Notes: a model not told the origin generated them from the sequence alone. A stretch of DNA of 64,000 nucleotides from Dichetophora obliterata (GCA_963920525.1 OY986436.1:82646839-82710838), one strand, 5' to 3'; counted from the first letter of the stretch, positions 34,123 through 45,906 are shown. Translations and numbers: made by a program.

Positions 34123-36482
34123 GTATATATTAGACCGGTCCTTATTTATATGGACAAATTTATTTTCTCGCATATATGTTGCGGCAAGCGCTAAAAATAT
34201 TCGTTTTAGTCTCAAAAAGCATAAAAAAAGTTTGACAACGATTGGATAATTTTTAGCCGTGCCCCAAGCGCCTTTTTGTTTTTATTATGAGAAACAAGGC
34301 AAAAAAAAAATAAATTTTTTTATTTTATTTACATTAATTTGAAAATTAAGAATAAACTGAAATATTTTTATCACATACTCATAGCAACATTAATATTATT
34401 TTAATTTAATAGTAATTTAATAGAAATAGTGAAGTCTTTTTAAAAGTGGGATCGTTCATGTTATATTCTTTAACCACTTGAAAAAGGCATTGTTTCTCCT
34501 CTTCATTGTGGGTTAATTTATTAATCTGTAATGAATTTGGCGCCTCTTTCAGCTGCATCATTCACTACAGATAAGTTTTTACAAATTTGTGATCCCTGAG
34601 CGTAGTCAAATCTTTCATTTCAATCCGGCGGATCGACTTCCAAAAATTCTTTTGAAATTTCTAAGCGATCAAAGAATGCGAGTGTATTGGAATTTCCAAA
34701 ATTGCATAAAACTTTTTGCGCAAATGTGTCGATATTTGTTGGATTAGTTATTATTCGCTTGCATTTTTCTCTATTTGCTTTAACATTAATTGCCTGAACC
34801 ATTTTTTTTAATTGCAACACTTACATTAGGATCGAAGAATGAAAGACCGACTGCTTCTTCCGACAAATACCACAAATGATTGCTTATTTTTTGTAGCAAA
34901 GCAAGAGCTATATCCATTTCAGCATAAGCTATAGTATTTTGAATTAAATTTAGGTCTTGATTTGGTGCTTCAATTGCTTTAGTGCATCCAAACCAGGCTT
35001 TTACATAAATACGAACTATAAACAGACAGACACTACGTATACCGTTTAGCTCTTGTTTGGTCATATTGAATTCATTACGAAACAAATATATTTTAAGTGC
35101 ATAAATAGATTTTGACATCCATCGAGCATGAGAAGTTGCACCAGGTATACGAAAGGTGTTAAAATTCGGCACCGTACCACCAAGAAAACTGACAACTTAT
35201 TGTAATAATTCTTTGTAGTCGCGTCTGCTATGAGCTTGTTTAAAGTTATCTAGTCAGTAATTTAAAATTGTTCCACGTTCTTCAGCAGTCAATACTGTAA
35301 TAATGTGTTCATCTTCTAAACAACTCTTATAATTTAATTTGTCAATATTAATCCAGTATTTGCTAAAGCGATTAAAAATTAGCACTTCTGGACCGGCTGT
35401 AGTAGCCACTCTAATTTCAAACTCTTTACGGATCAACAACTCGTAAATATGGTGTCTGCAGGGAAAATATAATAAATCGCGATCTAGTTTTCCTTCGAGC
35501 AGAGCAGCAGCACCGTTTTGTACTCCTGTATTATGATCAGTTGTGTCGAAGCAGATAACTTCAACTAGATCAAGCATTTCATATTCTTTTATTGAATTAA
35601 ACACGGCATCTGATATTTCTTTTTCACTCGAAGATTTTAACTTTGGAATGCCAAGTAGTTTATCGATACCTTGAGATGAGACTATGATTGGCAAGCGATC
35701 AACTTTTTCCCTGCCACTAATTTCTGGTAACATTGTACCATCCCAATGCAAAACAAAACTACGTGGAATCTGGAAATAAAAACTCAAGTTTCTTTATTTA
35801 TACTTAAAACTTAAAAAAAGAAGCATAGGGAAAAACACAAACACATTACAGTACTTACATCAAAGTTTGCTGCAATGTTTTGTGCTGTTGTTGCACGATG
35901 TTTCTGACGCATTCGACGAATTGATGAACGATTTAGTATAAGATCTTCGATATCATAGCCCAACGCGTCAGCAGTTGCACTTAGAATATGAACTGCAGCA
36001 CCATCAGTGATTTTCCACTTATCCAAAGTTGAAAGCAGTCTTGGTGTAAAAAAATTTGTTTTACCTCTGGATATACCTGATATACCTGGATATGCATTTC
36101 CTGCTGATGTTGATGCTACAACTTCAATATCGTTTTCGTCGTCAATGTCAATAAAATATAGAATTCTTAATTGTATATCTGTTTGAGTCTGTTGTTCATA
36201 TAACTCTTTTCGTTCATCTTCTTTTATTCGACGCTGGATTTCTTGTTCTTTCTGGACTGCCTTTCGCTTTTCTTTCTGCATGACAATTTTATTCGTTCCT
36301 AGCATACAACCTGGTCTTCCTTTTTCTCGTTGCTTTTTTAAGAACTCTTTGTCTTCCCAGTGTGCCAAACGGATCTGTTACGAATCCGTAACGAACTCAC
36401 TTCTTCGTACTTTTTGTCCGAAACGGATTGCGTTTCGCATCCGGAACGGATCCTTTTTCGTATGAAATTCCTCTCTCCGTTA

Positions 36483-36668
36483 CGGACTTCAGTTACGAAT
36501 CCGTTTCGGACTTCAGATACGGATCCGTTTCGGACTTCAGTTACGAATCCGTTTCAGACTTCAAATACGAATCCGTTTCGGACTTCAGTTACGAATCTGT
36601 TTCGGACTTCAGATACGAATCCGTTTCGGACTTCAGATACGAATCCATTTCGGACTTCATATACGAAA
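36483..36668. repeat. 24-bp tandem repeat, ~8 copies
   Basis: The unit CGGACTTCAGATACGAATCC + GTTT repeats with few changes (TTACG/ATACG variants). Because 24 is divisible by three, several frames stay open and encode octapeptide repeats (such as SVSDFSYE and FRTSVTNP). These are by-products, not evidence of a protein. Confidence 0.85.
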
Positions 36669-36699
36669 CAGACGTTTCAGACTCTTTTTTTTTAAATAA

Positions 36700-37250
36700 T
36701 GCGAACTCGCAACAGACTCGTTTGACGCATTTAGCTACAGATGTTAAAAATATAGGTTCTCTAAGTAAGTTTGACGCAATCAAATTCGAAAACTTTTTGC
36801 AGGAAATTAAACGTAAATTAAAACAAAAAAATTATTTTGTAATCAAATTTATAAGAGAGTAGTGGAGGCTAGTTTAAATGGTAAAAAAAATAATTCAAAA
36901 TATCAAACAAACGAGTACAATGTTGGTGAGTTCCAGGATGGCTCATACTTGTTTCTTCAAACAGCTAAACATTATTTTTCATTGAAGCATCCCAATAACT
37001 TTTACTGCTATAATGACAAAGCGTACAAAATTCACGCAATTAAAAAAGTTTCCTAAAAATGTCTTGTGTACGGCTATCCTATAGTCACATTTAACTTGAT
37101 GACTAATGATAATTATTTAAAAATTCTGACAAGTACTTTTCTTCGATTTGAAGGAGAGCTTGAGGAGCACGAGCCTAATGAAATAAAAAAGTTGTTTAAA
37201 ATAAGAATAAGTACACAATTGTATTTCGTATCCCTAATCCACTGAAAATA
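36700..37250 (+). other. Unique core of the foldback-like element
   Basis: Between the repeat arms, plus-strand frames read FENFLQEIKRKLKQKNYFVI and VGEFQDGSYLFLQTAKHYFS in different frames separated by stops. They look like a remnant of some protein I cannot identify; too short and broken to call a gene. Confidence 0.3.
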
Positions 37251-38245
37251 AAATAAGAAATTGTAAAACAAATTTAAGACTGTCTTTTATGTTAACGTTG
37301 TGGTATTTTTTTTGACGGATTCGTAACGGGTTTGTAACGGGTCCGTCAAAATATAAGAGCGATTCCCCTTAAAAATACGAATTGCTTTTTCCATTTTTTC
37401 GGATCCGCCTCGAACTCAGAACGGACTTCAGAAACGAATCCGTTTCGGACTTCATATACGAATCCGTTTCAGACTCTTTTGGCGGATTCGTAACGGGTTC
37501 GTAACGGGTCCGTCGAAACATAAGAAAGCGTAGTGCGTACTGACGGACTCGTAACGGGTTCGTAACGGATCCGCATCCGTTTTTGTGCACATTGGGTTCT
37601 TGTATTTTAATTAATTCTAACGCGTTTGCGTGTGCGATATCGAATAAATCATTTATCTTGAAATTAAGTTTATTTCCTGTTTTGATATTCTGTTTTTCGA
37701 CCATGATGCTTTGTAATATCTCTCCACTCGTTGTATAATTTTTCCAGCTTCTCAATGCAGTGTTTTTCATGGTGTGCTGGAATTCGTGCTTTTTGCCAAA
37801 ACGTGCTAACCTCAGCAACAACTAATCTAGAAATTTCTTTTAAATTTAAACCAACTATTCTTAAATTATAAAATAAAACTTGTAGCACTTGTTTTCTTGC
37901 TGGTAATTTAGCTCCAGTAATTTGGTGGTCAATTACGCCAATCTTCTTTTGATCCGATCGAAGTCTTTTGGTTGTCATCGCATTGGATTTTTAATTTTAA
38001 AGTTTATTTGTTAAATTTTTTAAAGGTAATCTTTTGGACAATATTCTTTTAAATTTTTTTGTTTGAACTTCACGATTTCACTAAATTTGTCGATCTCCAC
38101 GTGTGAAAGTTGCAATAAAAAATGATTTATTTATGCGAATTTTCGTCAGACGTACACAACAACAACACAGGACTGGGCCGCCACAAAAAAAGAGAGAGTG
38201 TGTGTCACATTTGCCAAACGCACTCACACACATTTCAATAAGCAC

Positions 38246-38822
38246 CCTCCAGGAAATGTGAGCATTCCCGGATGTTACCAGGAAACATTCCATGGAATGT
38301 AGGAAGCATTCCCCTTTGTTGCACACTCCATTGCTTTTTTTACATAGCATATCATTAGAGGGAAACATTCCTCTCAGCTGTGTAAAAATTAATGTGGAAA
38401 CATTCCTCTCCGCTGTCTTAAAAAGCGAATTACAAGCAGTCCTCTTCCCTGTGCTAAGAATTAATGTGGAAACAATCCTCTCCCTTGTTACGAAAATGCC
38501 CGGCCAGGATTCGAGCCCGGGAACATTGAGCGACAGTCAAGCGCGCTACCACTAAACTATCGAATTCTACAATAAGCGGCTAGAAAACAATGATATTAAT
38601 ATTTTCTATTGTCATTGCTTAACAATAAATAAAAGTTTCCAAATGCATTCTTAAAGAAGCGGTATGGAAACAATATATATACAAAACTACCCTTAAGCTT
38701 CCAAAAGCTACGGTTTGGAAACAATATAAATACAAAAGTACTCTTAAGCTTTCAAAAGATACGGTGGGGAATGTTTCTTTATCACTTTTAGATGGAAGTC
38801 TTTGGATTTTTCCTGGAGGGTA
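38246..38822. mobile_element. TIR element carrying tandem repeats and a tRNA-like segment
   Basis: CACCCTCCAGGAAA at the left is inverted at the right (TTTCCTGGAGGGT). Inside, a unit of about 65 bp with GAAACATTCCTCTC and TTAATGTGGAAACA repeats about three times (38,350-38,490). A unit of about 53 bp (GGAAACAATATAAATACAAA and TTAAGCTTTCAAAAG) repeats 2-3 times (38,635-38,770). It sits near the right end of the 34-39 kb transposon. Confidence 0.55.
38498..38570 (-). repeat. tRNA-derived sequence (Asp-like), SINE head or tRNA pseudogene
   Basis: On the minus strand: GATAGTTTAGTGGTAGCGCG (A box), an anticodon-like CTGTCGC loop (GTC, Asp), and GGGCTCGAATCCTGG (B box) at tRNA spacing. The acceptor stem does not pair well, so this is not an intact tRNA gene. 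It is more likely a tRNA-derived SINE head with Pol III promoter boxes. Confidence 0.6.
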
Positions 38823-38992
38823 CTTAGTAAGCATAGTGATATTCCGAATTAGAGAACAATAGTCACGAATGAAAAATTGTCCAATCAAGCTCAAATTTTT
38901 TTGGTGTATTTTTAGGATCAAATAAAATGGTTTTAGCGCTTGCCGTCATACGAATTTGAAAAAAAAGAAATAAGGACCGGTCTAGTATATAT

Positions 38993-41900
38993 AGATAATT
39001 TCTTTAAAAATCTTAAAATTTATTATAATTGTGACCTATAATAATTTAAAATTTTTCATTAGGAAATTTAGGTTTAGTAAGTGATAAAAATAGGTAATAA
39101 CAACAACAGCAACAACAACAACTCTGTATATAAAGTAAATCACACAGCAGACTAGACAGGCTGCTTCGAAGGGTGGTGCTTCCTTTCCATTTTCAAAAAT
39201 TGTCGCTATGGTACAAGTGTTGGTTTTAATTAAAGGTGTTAATGTCTAGTTTGAAAATTATTGCAAACTGATTTCCAAAGTGAGTGCCGTGTCAATTAAA
39301 GATTTATCTATTTTCCTCGATAGTTGAGGTTTAGTGGACTTAATAACATATTTTCCATTTAAATTGAAAACTAGTAGCCAATGATACCTTCTTAAAAACA
39401 TTTGTATTTCCATATAGAAATTGAGTGCTTAGTTTTTGTCCTTGGGCGATGTCAACATAAAATTCTTTAACAAATGGCACCAATGGTAATTGTTGTATCG
39501 CGTGCTGGTCCAACAAATGCAGGTGAAAAGCAAAAGAAATACCCATAAACTAAGTGTGGACGCAGAATTATCCTCATTCACATTCTACGATTTCGATTCG
39601 ATAAGCTTTTATATAGTATGTATGTGTATCTAATGAAGTTCTGGCCATCATTTGAAATAAATTCGGCATTTATGTATGGATGAGAAAGCTGATTTTATCT
39701 GCTGAAATACTCTGTTACGTGAGCTGATTACGTTAGTCACGATTCACGCGTGAATGCTGGAATGACTTGTATATGTTGGTCACCAAATGTCCTGATGAGC
39801 ATTTCACAGAGTTCGGATTTTTATGGCAATGCGGATATCCTTTTTTTTTCTTCTTATTTTTTGTTCTTGTTCAATTTGATATTTGCCAAATGATTTTGCA
39901 TTATTTGTTGTTACCAATTTGATGTTGTTGTTATTGTTGTTGTGGTTACTGCGGTTTGTACGTAGCATACTTAGGTGCTTGATCCTTGTGGTCATAAAAA
40001 GTCAATGCATGCCAAATTATGTCCGTTCGATGCTTCGTTGGGTCCACTTCATTTGTTTATTCATCGAATCACAAATCGTAAAAGTTATGTTGATGAGTCA
40101 TCAAAAAAGAATTCCTTTTATTATACTCGAATGGCACACGCATTGCTAGAATATGGCAAGCAATCAAGATATTTTTTCATCTCAACGGCATTTTATTAAA
40201 TTTAAGAAAAGAACGATGTATTTTGACGGACGTCAGAGGCAAATCCAAGGAGTTTTTTATTGCATATACATTGTTCTGTTTTTTTTAAGAAATAAAGCAA
40301 CAGCTTTTTATTGAGAAATTATTTTTGAGTTAGAAAAAAAAGCAATGATTTGAAAGAGTTGTAAAAAACAAAAGATATAACACTTTTGTGAGAAATGTTA
40401 AATATTGTAATTCAACTTTCGTTCTAAAGCAACCTATATATATGTATCTACTTTTAAAAAAAAGAAAAAGATTTATAATTTTTGATGACGAAAATTTTAA
40501 TAGTTTGCTAATGAATTCTACCCTTGAACCACAGTGCAGCGATTGCTAATAATATTGAATATTCATTGGGACCATTAGTTTCATAACCATATAATAAAAA
40601 CTCAGCCATTAAATTCAAATGATATTCCACCGACACAGAAGCTAGAGTGCAATTTTGGAAAACATTTCGAAAATAAAGAAGCACCCAAAATTACGACTGT
40701 TGAAAACTCTAATCTAATGATAGCTGAAATTAGACAATGACTAACGGTAAAGGGGTTAGCTCAAATTTACAATGCACCAGAGATGGAATCCAATTTGATT
40801 TGGAAAATCGAATTCAAATTAACACAAAACAAAAACAGACACGAGAAAATAAACGAATGGCAACGATTTTGCAACCAACATAAACTCAACAACATACATA
40901 GAAACAGCAACAATTGGGAATAAATTGTGCCCTCCCAGCCATCGAATGGCACAGCTCAAACAAAGCCAAAAATCCAATAGACTGACGGCCACCTATGCGA
41001 GGATTTAAGATCTAATCAAGTGGCAGAGCAATCACCACGGGATCCACACGGATACAGACGCAAACGTCGACATCGATATAGACTCGGATTCGGACAACCA
41101 GCCAATTTAAGCGTACCATATGGCTAGTTGGCACGGTGTGAGTGTGAGTCGAAAAACATTACACTCACACTCAAAACAACGAACAATCATAAAATAAGAA
41201 TTGATATCCATACCGGCTTTAATTGCCGAGCATTGAGCCTGATGTGGAGAGTGCTTCATACCGCGTCATTTGCAAGCCCGCAGCATAAAATGTCAACACA
41301 TTGTGTACATGTAAAACAATTGTTGAGGGGCTCAATGATGGTCCCACTCCAGCTAGGCTAACATTTGCTGTTACGCTGCGCTTCTATACACTGTTTGAGA
41401 AGAATTCCCTTCCTCAGCGAATGAATTTGAGCGACGCCAAATGCTTGTTTTTAATCCAATCAAAGCCCAAATTGCGGTGGTTTTGCATTCGGATTCGCAT
41501 ATGAAGCTCAATTCTAGTGAAATCTATGTTTTATGGTGAGCAAGTATTTTTATATCGCAATGGTGGTGAAAGCGGATGGAATCCAGTTCAAAACCGTTAA
41601 GATACTGCATTGCGGACATCATCTACTAAAACTAAATTCGTTTAAAGCGGTCTTCTTGTTGGTGAGAAGTAGAGGATGTTTGTTGCTGGTAGTGGCACTT
41701 AAAAATAATTTATCATAAACAACTGGCACTCCACCAGCACCATCAAAATTATGGGTTCAATAAACTTGAAACTTAAAGCGCATTCAATTGGTTTCCGTTA
41801 TTTTTGATATTTGTATGAATAACTGCAATATAGTATGCGTTTGTGGCGGCTGTTTCATACTGGCTAAGTGCATGGCCTGTATGCCAAAGACCTTTGGGCA

Positions 41901-42186
41901 ATCCAGATTCAAATTAATTTCTGATCGGCCGTCACAGAGAAAAAAAGTGAAGTTTTAAGCTTTTTGAGGACATGCACCAATCGGAGTCTAAAACAGCATA
42001 CACAAAAAAACAACAACAAACAACCAGTTGTCAAACGAAATGAGATACTTTCTCATAGAAAACAAATATAAAACTCATTTGAAATGGGTCATTTGGCCCA
42101 ATGCAAGCGTAGTATATTTATATTTAGAAAAGGAATTTTTTTTGGTAGCAAAATTTTTTTCTTGTGACGAAAATGGAAACATCTAT
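38993..42186. other. Mostly single-copy-looking DNA, no gene confirmed
   Basis: 39,096-39,155 carries a CAACAACAACAACTCTG repeat motif. 39,880-39,960 is TTG-rich. From about 40,700 to 41,950 the composition is more balanced (GGATACAGACGCAAACGTCG, GTGTGAGTGTGAGTCG), without transposon ends. This could be conserved host intergenic or intronic DNA. No frame has recognisable motifs. Confidence 0.4.
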
Positions 42187-42345
42187 AGGGCAGTTCACGA
42201 TCTTGTTGCATCGTTGCAAATGCAAAATAAACAGCTTTTACAAAAACAAAAAGCATTGAAAAGCTTTTGCATCATATGCTTTTTGTTTTTGTAAAAGCTG
42301 TTTATTTTGCATTTGCAACGATGCAACAAGATCGTGAACTGCCCT
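42187..42345. mobile_element. Hairpin MITE with 70-bp perfect arms, TAT duplication
   Basis: AGGGCAGTTCACGATCTTGT and the next 50 bases are repeated exactly in inverse at the right end, leaving a 19-base loop. TAT flanks both sides (42,184-42,186 and 42,346-42,348). A transcript would fold into a long hairpin. The AGGGC start and three-base AT duplication match other MITEs here. Arm identity indicates recent insertion or conversion. Confidence 0.88.
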
Positions 42346-42798
42346 TATTGAAATAATCAACACGAAAGTTTTGAAAAAATGTATTTTTGTATGAATAAAT
42401 GAAATTGAACAGGGAAGCTTTTAAAAATAGGTTAGAAATTTAATAAGAAATAGCCAAAATATCTTTAGTGGTTGTTGGCAATGTATTGATTTTTTAGATC
42501 ATGTGGCTTATCACGTTGTTGCAGTAAGCCCTTCATTTGTAATAGAAATTTTTGTTAGAAACCAGAACATTATTGACACAATAATTTTTTTTTTATTATG
42601 AAGAAAATGGAATGAATATAACAACTATATTTGTAAAAGCAATTTTTTTGTTGAAACCAGAATATTATTGAAGCAATAATTTTTTTCTTATTGGGACGTC
42701 GAAATGCACTCCAACTATTATAATTTTTGCTTTCAATGCATGTTTGAAGGCAGTATTCCAGCCTAGAGGCCCGCGTTTCGTGCGTTTTTTGACAGCTA
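42346..42798. other. AT-rich spacer with a short duplication
   Basis: GAAACCAGAA(C/T)ATTATTGA-CAATAATTTTTTT occurs twice (about 42,556 and 42,653), an approximately 95-bp direct duplication. No gene seen. Confidence 0.5.
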
Positions 42799-44478
42799 TT
42801 TTATTTATTTATTTATTTATTTTTATTTTCATATATATAGTCAAATGAAATATTCTTAACTGACTAAGATACTGACTAAATAATATTTTTTAACAGATTT
42901 TTAAATGCCTGTTTAGAAGATGTAAAATCCAAAATGCACTTAGATGACAAAATATTTAATTCATATAAAGCTCTATTAATTGGTGAGTTATGAGCATAAT
43001 TCGTACGGTAAGTGCTTAAATAAAATAAATCTGAGTGTCTAAGAGATCTTTGAGGAACATTAAAGTTAATTAACTGCAAAAGAGATGGGCAATCTACAGT
43101 TGCCAAAACAATATCATAAATAAACAATAATGACAATAATGTCCTCCTATCACAGAGAGAGCTTAAGCCTAACAGTTTTCTTCTGGCATCATATGAAGGC
43201 ATAGGCTCATCAAAATTAATGTGACGCATGCGAATCTTAAAAATGATTTTTGTACTCGTTCCAAGCGATTTATATGAGAGGCATAATACAGCCTCCAAAT
43301 AAATACCGCATATTCCAGTTTCACTCTTACGAATGAAGTGTATAAGGACTTAACTGTATAGGGATCCCAAAAACTTTTACTATTTCTTCGAATAAAAGCC
43401 AACATAGCATAAGCTTTGGGTATTATAAAATCCAGATGGGCCGCAAACAAAAATTTGGAATCAAAGATCACACCCAAATCTTTAATTTCATTCAACCGAC
43501 TTAACGAAAAATTATCAATAACATAAGATGATATTAAAGGGTTTTCTGATTTAGAGTAAGTTACTACAGCACATTTACCTAGATTAAGATATAATCGATT
43601 TTTAATACACCATTCATTAATTTCATTTAAATCTACTTGAAGTAAATCAGAATCTGCAGAACTAACAACTCTCTTAAAAATTTTTAAATCATCTGCAAAC
43701 AAAAGACAGTTTGAAAATTTGATTTTGTTAGTTATATCATTAATAAATAGTAAAAATAGTATCGGCCCTAGTATACTACCTTGGGGCACGCCCGAAGACG
43801 CTATAAATGCATTAGAAAAAGTATTCTCTAATCGAACATAAGACAATCTATTATTGAGATAAGATTTAAACCAGTTTAATAAACTAGAGTGAAAACCCAA
43901 CATGCTTAGCTTACTAATCAATATTGAATGTGAGACTTTATCAAAAGCCTTCGAGAAGTCTGTATATATAGCATCAACTTGATTTCCGTTTATAAATGCA
44001 GAATTACAAAAGTGAGAAAATAAAGCAAGGTTAGTAACTGTAGAACGACCCGATAAAAATCCATGTTGAAATGGTGAAATTATACTTTTTATCGAAAAAA
44101 TAATCTTATTTTTTACAACGCTTTCAAATAGCTTGCTTACTGCCGAAAGTTTTGTGATAGGTCTATAATTCTCAATATTATTCTTATTTCCTGACTTCAA
44201 AATAGGTGTTATGAAAGACACCTTCCAATCATTAATAAAATTACCAGACTGAAGTTGAAGTGGTTTAGTTACTGAAAAAGAACACTTTTTTAATAAGGTT
44301 GCAGATATGCCATCAGAATCCAACTTGTTTGATTCTTTTAAACTTGTAATACCTACACTAATATCCTCCTGAGTCAGATATATACTGCCCATACTAAGGG
44401 AGTTGAACATATTTACATCATCGATAACAAAATCAGAAATTTTGAACGAAGTATAGGGAGGAAAATCATCTTGTCACG
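42799..44478 (-). mobile_element. 5'-truncated LINE with TTTA tail
   Basis: Minus-strand LINE. TTTATTTATTTATTTA at 42,799-42,829 is its (TAAA)n tail. The 5' end is truncated near 44,478, before the fingers of reverse transcriptase. No target duplication recognised. Related in tail type to the LINE at 19.5 kb but clearly a different subfamily in sequence. Confidence 0.8.
42876..44478 (-). pseudogene. LINE reverse transcriptase, one frameshift
   Basis: A 413-codon open frame plus a second overlapping frame. Motifs in order: WKVSFITPILKSG, YRPITKLSAVSKLFES, AIYTDFSKAFDKVSH (Asp), SSGVPQGSILGPILFLLFIN, NCLLFADDLKIF (FADD variant of the catalytic box), then thumb. A one-base shift near 43,226 leads into a C-terminus with NFDEPMPSYDARRKLLGLSS, LCDRRTLLSLLFIYDIV and NVPQRSLR, a common tail of insect jockey/CR1-group LINEs. 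The endonuclease is absent through truncation. Well preserved apart from one shift, hence relatively young. Confidence 0.88.
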
Positions 44479-45906
44479 ATTTCCACCTTTCCGGTCATCT
44501 GAAAAAAAATTTATGTTCTTTATCAGTACAAATGTCATTTTGCTATGAAAAGTTCTCTCAAAATGGCGGCTACTCAAAAAAGAGGTAGATTTTTCAGTTA
44601 TTTTTTAACCTTTTCGATTTTTAATGAAAATAGTAAAAATTTAAAATTTAAATTTTTTGGTTGATTAATTTTATGATCTATTAAATTATTGCATGAATTA
44701 AATTGCGAGCTTTAGATCAAGTAAGTTTTTAAGAAGGCAACAACAATGTCATATGATTAGTAGCCAATTGAGCGTTCAATTTGTTCTATATAATTCAAAT
44801 GAATGAATTCCTAATGTGTGAAATCATATGCGACTTTAAGCAGTGAATTGATCACAGCTTAATCACTCAAAAGCTACTGAAGAGGAAAATGTAGCGATTT
44901 CCAAAACTGTCTAGTCAGCTAAGTGATAGACTCTATACAGAGTTTTTGTTGTTGTTGTTGTTGTTGCCTTCTTAAAAACTCACTAAGTCTAAAGCTCGCA
45001 ATTGAATTAATTTTTTAATGTTTTGTTGGTGTCAGATTTCAAGATAATCGGTCAATTAGAACTATAGCAGTTAAATTGCGATTACGATTATTAATCAATT
45101 AGGTTGTATTCTAAAAAGAGTTATAATCATTATATAATCTTTGAGGGAGATGTTTTTGATTAGTAATTGATTACAATTACAAATAATCAAAAATAATTAC
45201 GATTACTTCATATTATGAAAATAATCAAAAAGCATTAAAAGTAATAAAACAAAATAATCCGACTACTTTTAACGGTTGTTTTTGATCACGGAACAATGGC
45301 TAAAAAAGCTCAAGAGGTTTCATAGTCGATCTTACATAATTCAAGGATAATATACAATATGCCGTACTCAGATCTTTTCTCCATCACTTCTAAATGATGG
45401 ATACATACATTTTGATGTAACAAAGTCTTAATATCATAACCAGAAACGCCCCGTGGTACAGCTGAAGCAGGCCGACTCCTGAAGCGCCAAATTTTTAGGG
45501 GCTCCAAAATGACACAAATCTGTTTATAGCCCTTAAAATTATTTTAACATTGTCAGGTAGCTAATCCAGTGGAGAAAAAGTTTTTTTATGATCGAAAACT
45601 TATCTATGATCGAAAAAGTCTCAAAACCGTTTTTCTTCATTGTCTCTTTTGTAAATTTAATCTGATATAAAAACAAATCTAGATAAAGATAATATTTTAA
45701 TGGATTTTGCTTGTGCAAAATTCAGCAGAAAGTTTTAGATTATTGTGAAATGATTTACATGTTGTTTCTAATAAATTTGTATTATTATTTAACTTTCTTC
45801 TTTTGAATAATCACAAAAATCCTTAATTTTGTTTGTATTAATAATATTTTAAAATATTCAAATATATTTTTATGCTCCTGAAAAAATACTTTATTTTTAA
45901 CTAATA
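44479..45906. repeat. Inverted repeat 44,693-45,014 and AT-rich arm 45,070-45,290
   Basis: AATTGCGAGCTTTAGATCAA (44,699) recurs inverted at 44,985, with AAGAAGGCAACAACAA opposite (TTG)n. This is probably a MITE of about 320 bp. 45,070-45,290 (GCGATTACGATTATTAATC, AATAATCCGACTACTTTTA) is a diverged inverted copy of 50,160-50,345. 45,310-45,906 shows no gene. Confidence 0.55.

Larger units (their letters stand above)
36356..37597. mobile_element. Foldback-like element of 24-bp repeats inserted in the transposase
   Basis: The ends CCCAGTGTGC and GCACATTGGG, followed inward by ACGGATC and CGAATCCGTAACG words, are inverted. The insertion separates codons for ...LIKIQE from DKEFLKK.... Left arm: about eight units of CGGACTTCAGTTACGAATCC plus GTTT (24 bp, from 36,483). 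Right arm: about two further units from 37,422 plus GGTTCGTAACGGGTCCGT repeats. Long repeat-built ends resemble Drosophila foldback elements. A target duplication is not clear. Confidence 0.6.
34620..37978 (-). pseudogene. hAT-like transposase, multi-exon, disrupted
   Basis: Minus-strand order: MTTKRLRSDQKKIGVIDHQ with WQKARIPAHHEKHCIEKLEK (37,978 to about 37,690), frameshift, then NDLFDIAHANALELIKIQE. The insertion follows, then DKEFLKKQREKGRPGC to 35,863 and an intron with GTAAGT donor and TTTCCAG acceptor (about 35,862-35,771). The core then reads FVLHWDGTMLPE, EVICFDTTDHNTG and YFPCRHHIYELL, then a stop near 35,206, VPNFNTFRIPGATSHARWMS, and frameshifts to 34,620. The two Asp-bearing motifs and CxxH are compatible with a hAT-type RNase H fold; the exact family is inference from the 8-bp TSD and these motifs. 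Dead by several lesions. Confidence 0.7.
34131..38984 (-). mobile_element. hAT-like DNA transposon, 4.85 kb, exact 8-bp TSD
   Basis: TAGACCGGTCCTTATTT is perfectly inverted at both ends, with weaker inverted similarity inward for over 100 bp (CGGCAAGCGCTAAAA and GATTGGA-AATTTTT). GTATATAT flanks both sides exactly (34,123-34,130 and 38,985-38,992). It carries one multi-exon transposase-like gene on the minus strand. Two later insertions (36,356-37,597 and 38,246-38,822) inflate it; without them it would be about 3 kb. Confidence 0.85.

Noticed and set aside
36483..36668. Regular repeats resembling a CRISPR array
   Set aside because: Units are contiguous tandem copies without unique spacers, in a eukaryotic transposon context.
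36360..36862. Plus-strand ORFs with octapeptide repeats (FRTSVTNP / SVSDFSYE)
   Set aside because: They arise because the 24-bp DNA repeat is a multiple of three and stays open in several frames; no real protein is implied.
38498..38570. Functional tRNA-Asp gene
   Set aside because: A and B boxes are present but the acceptor stem does not pair and it lies inside a TIR element; called tRNA-derived only.
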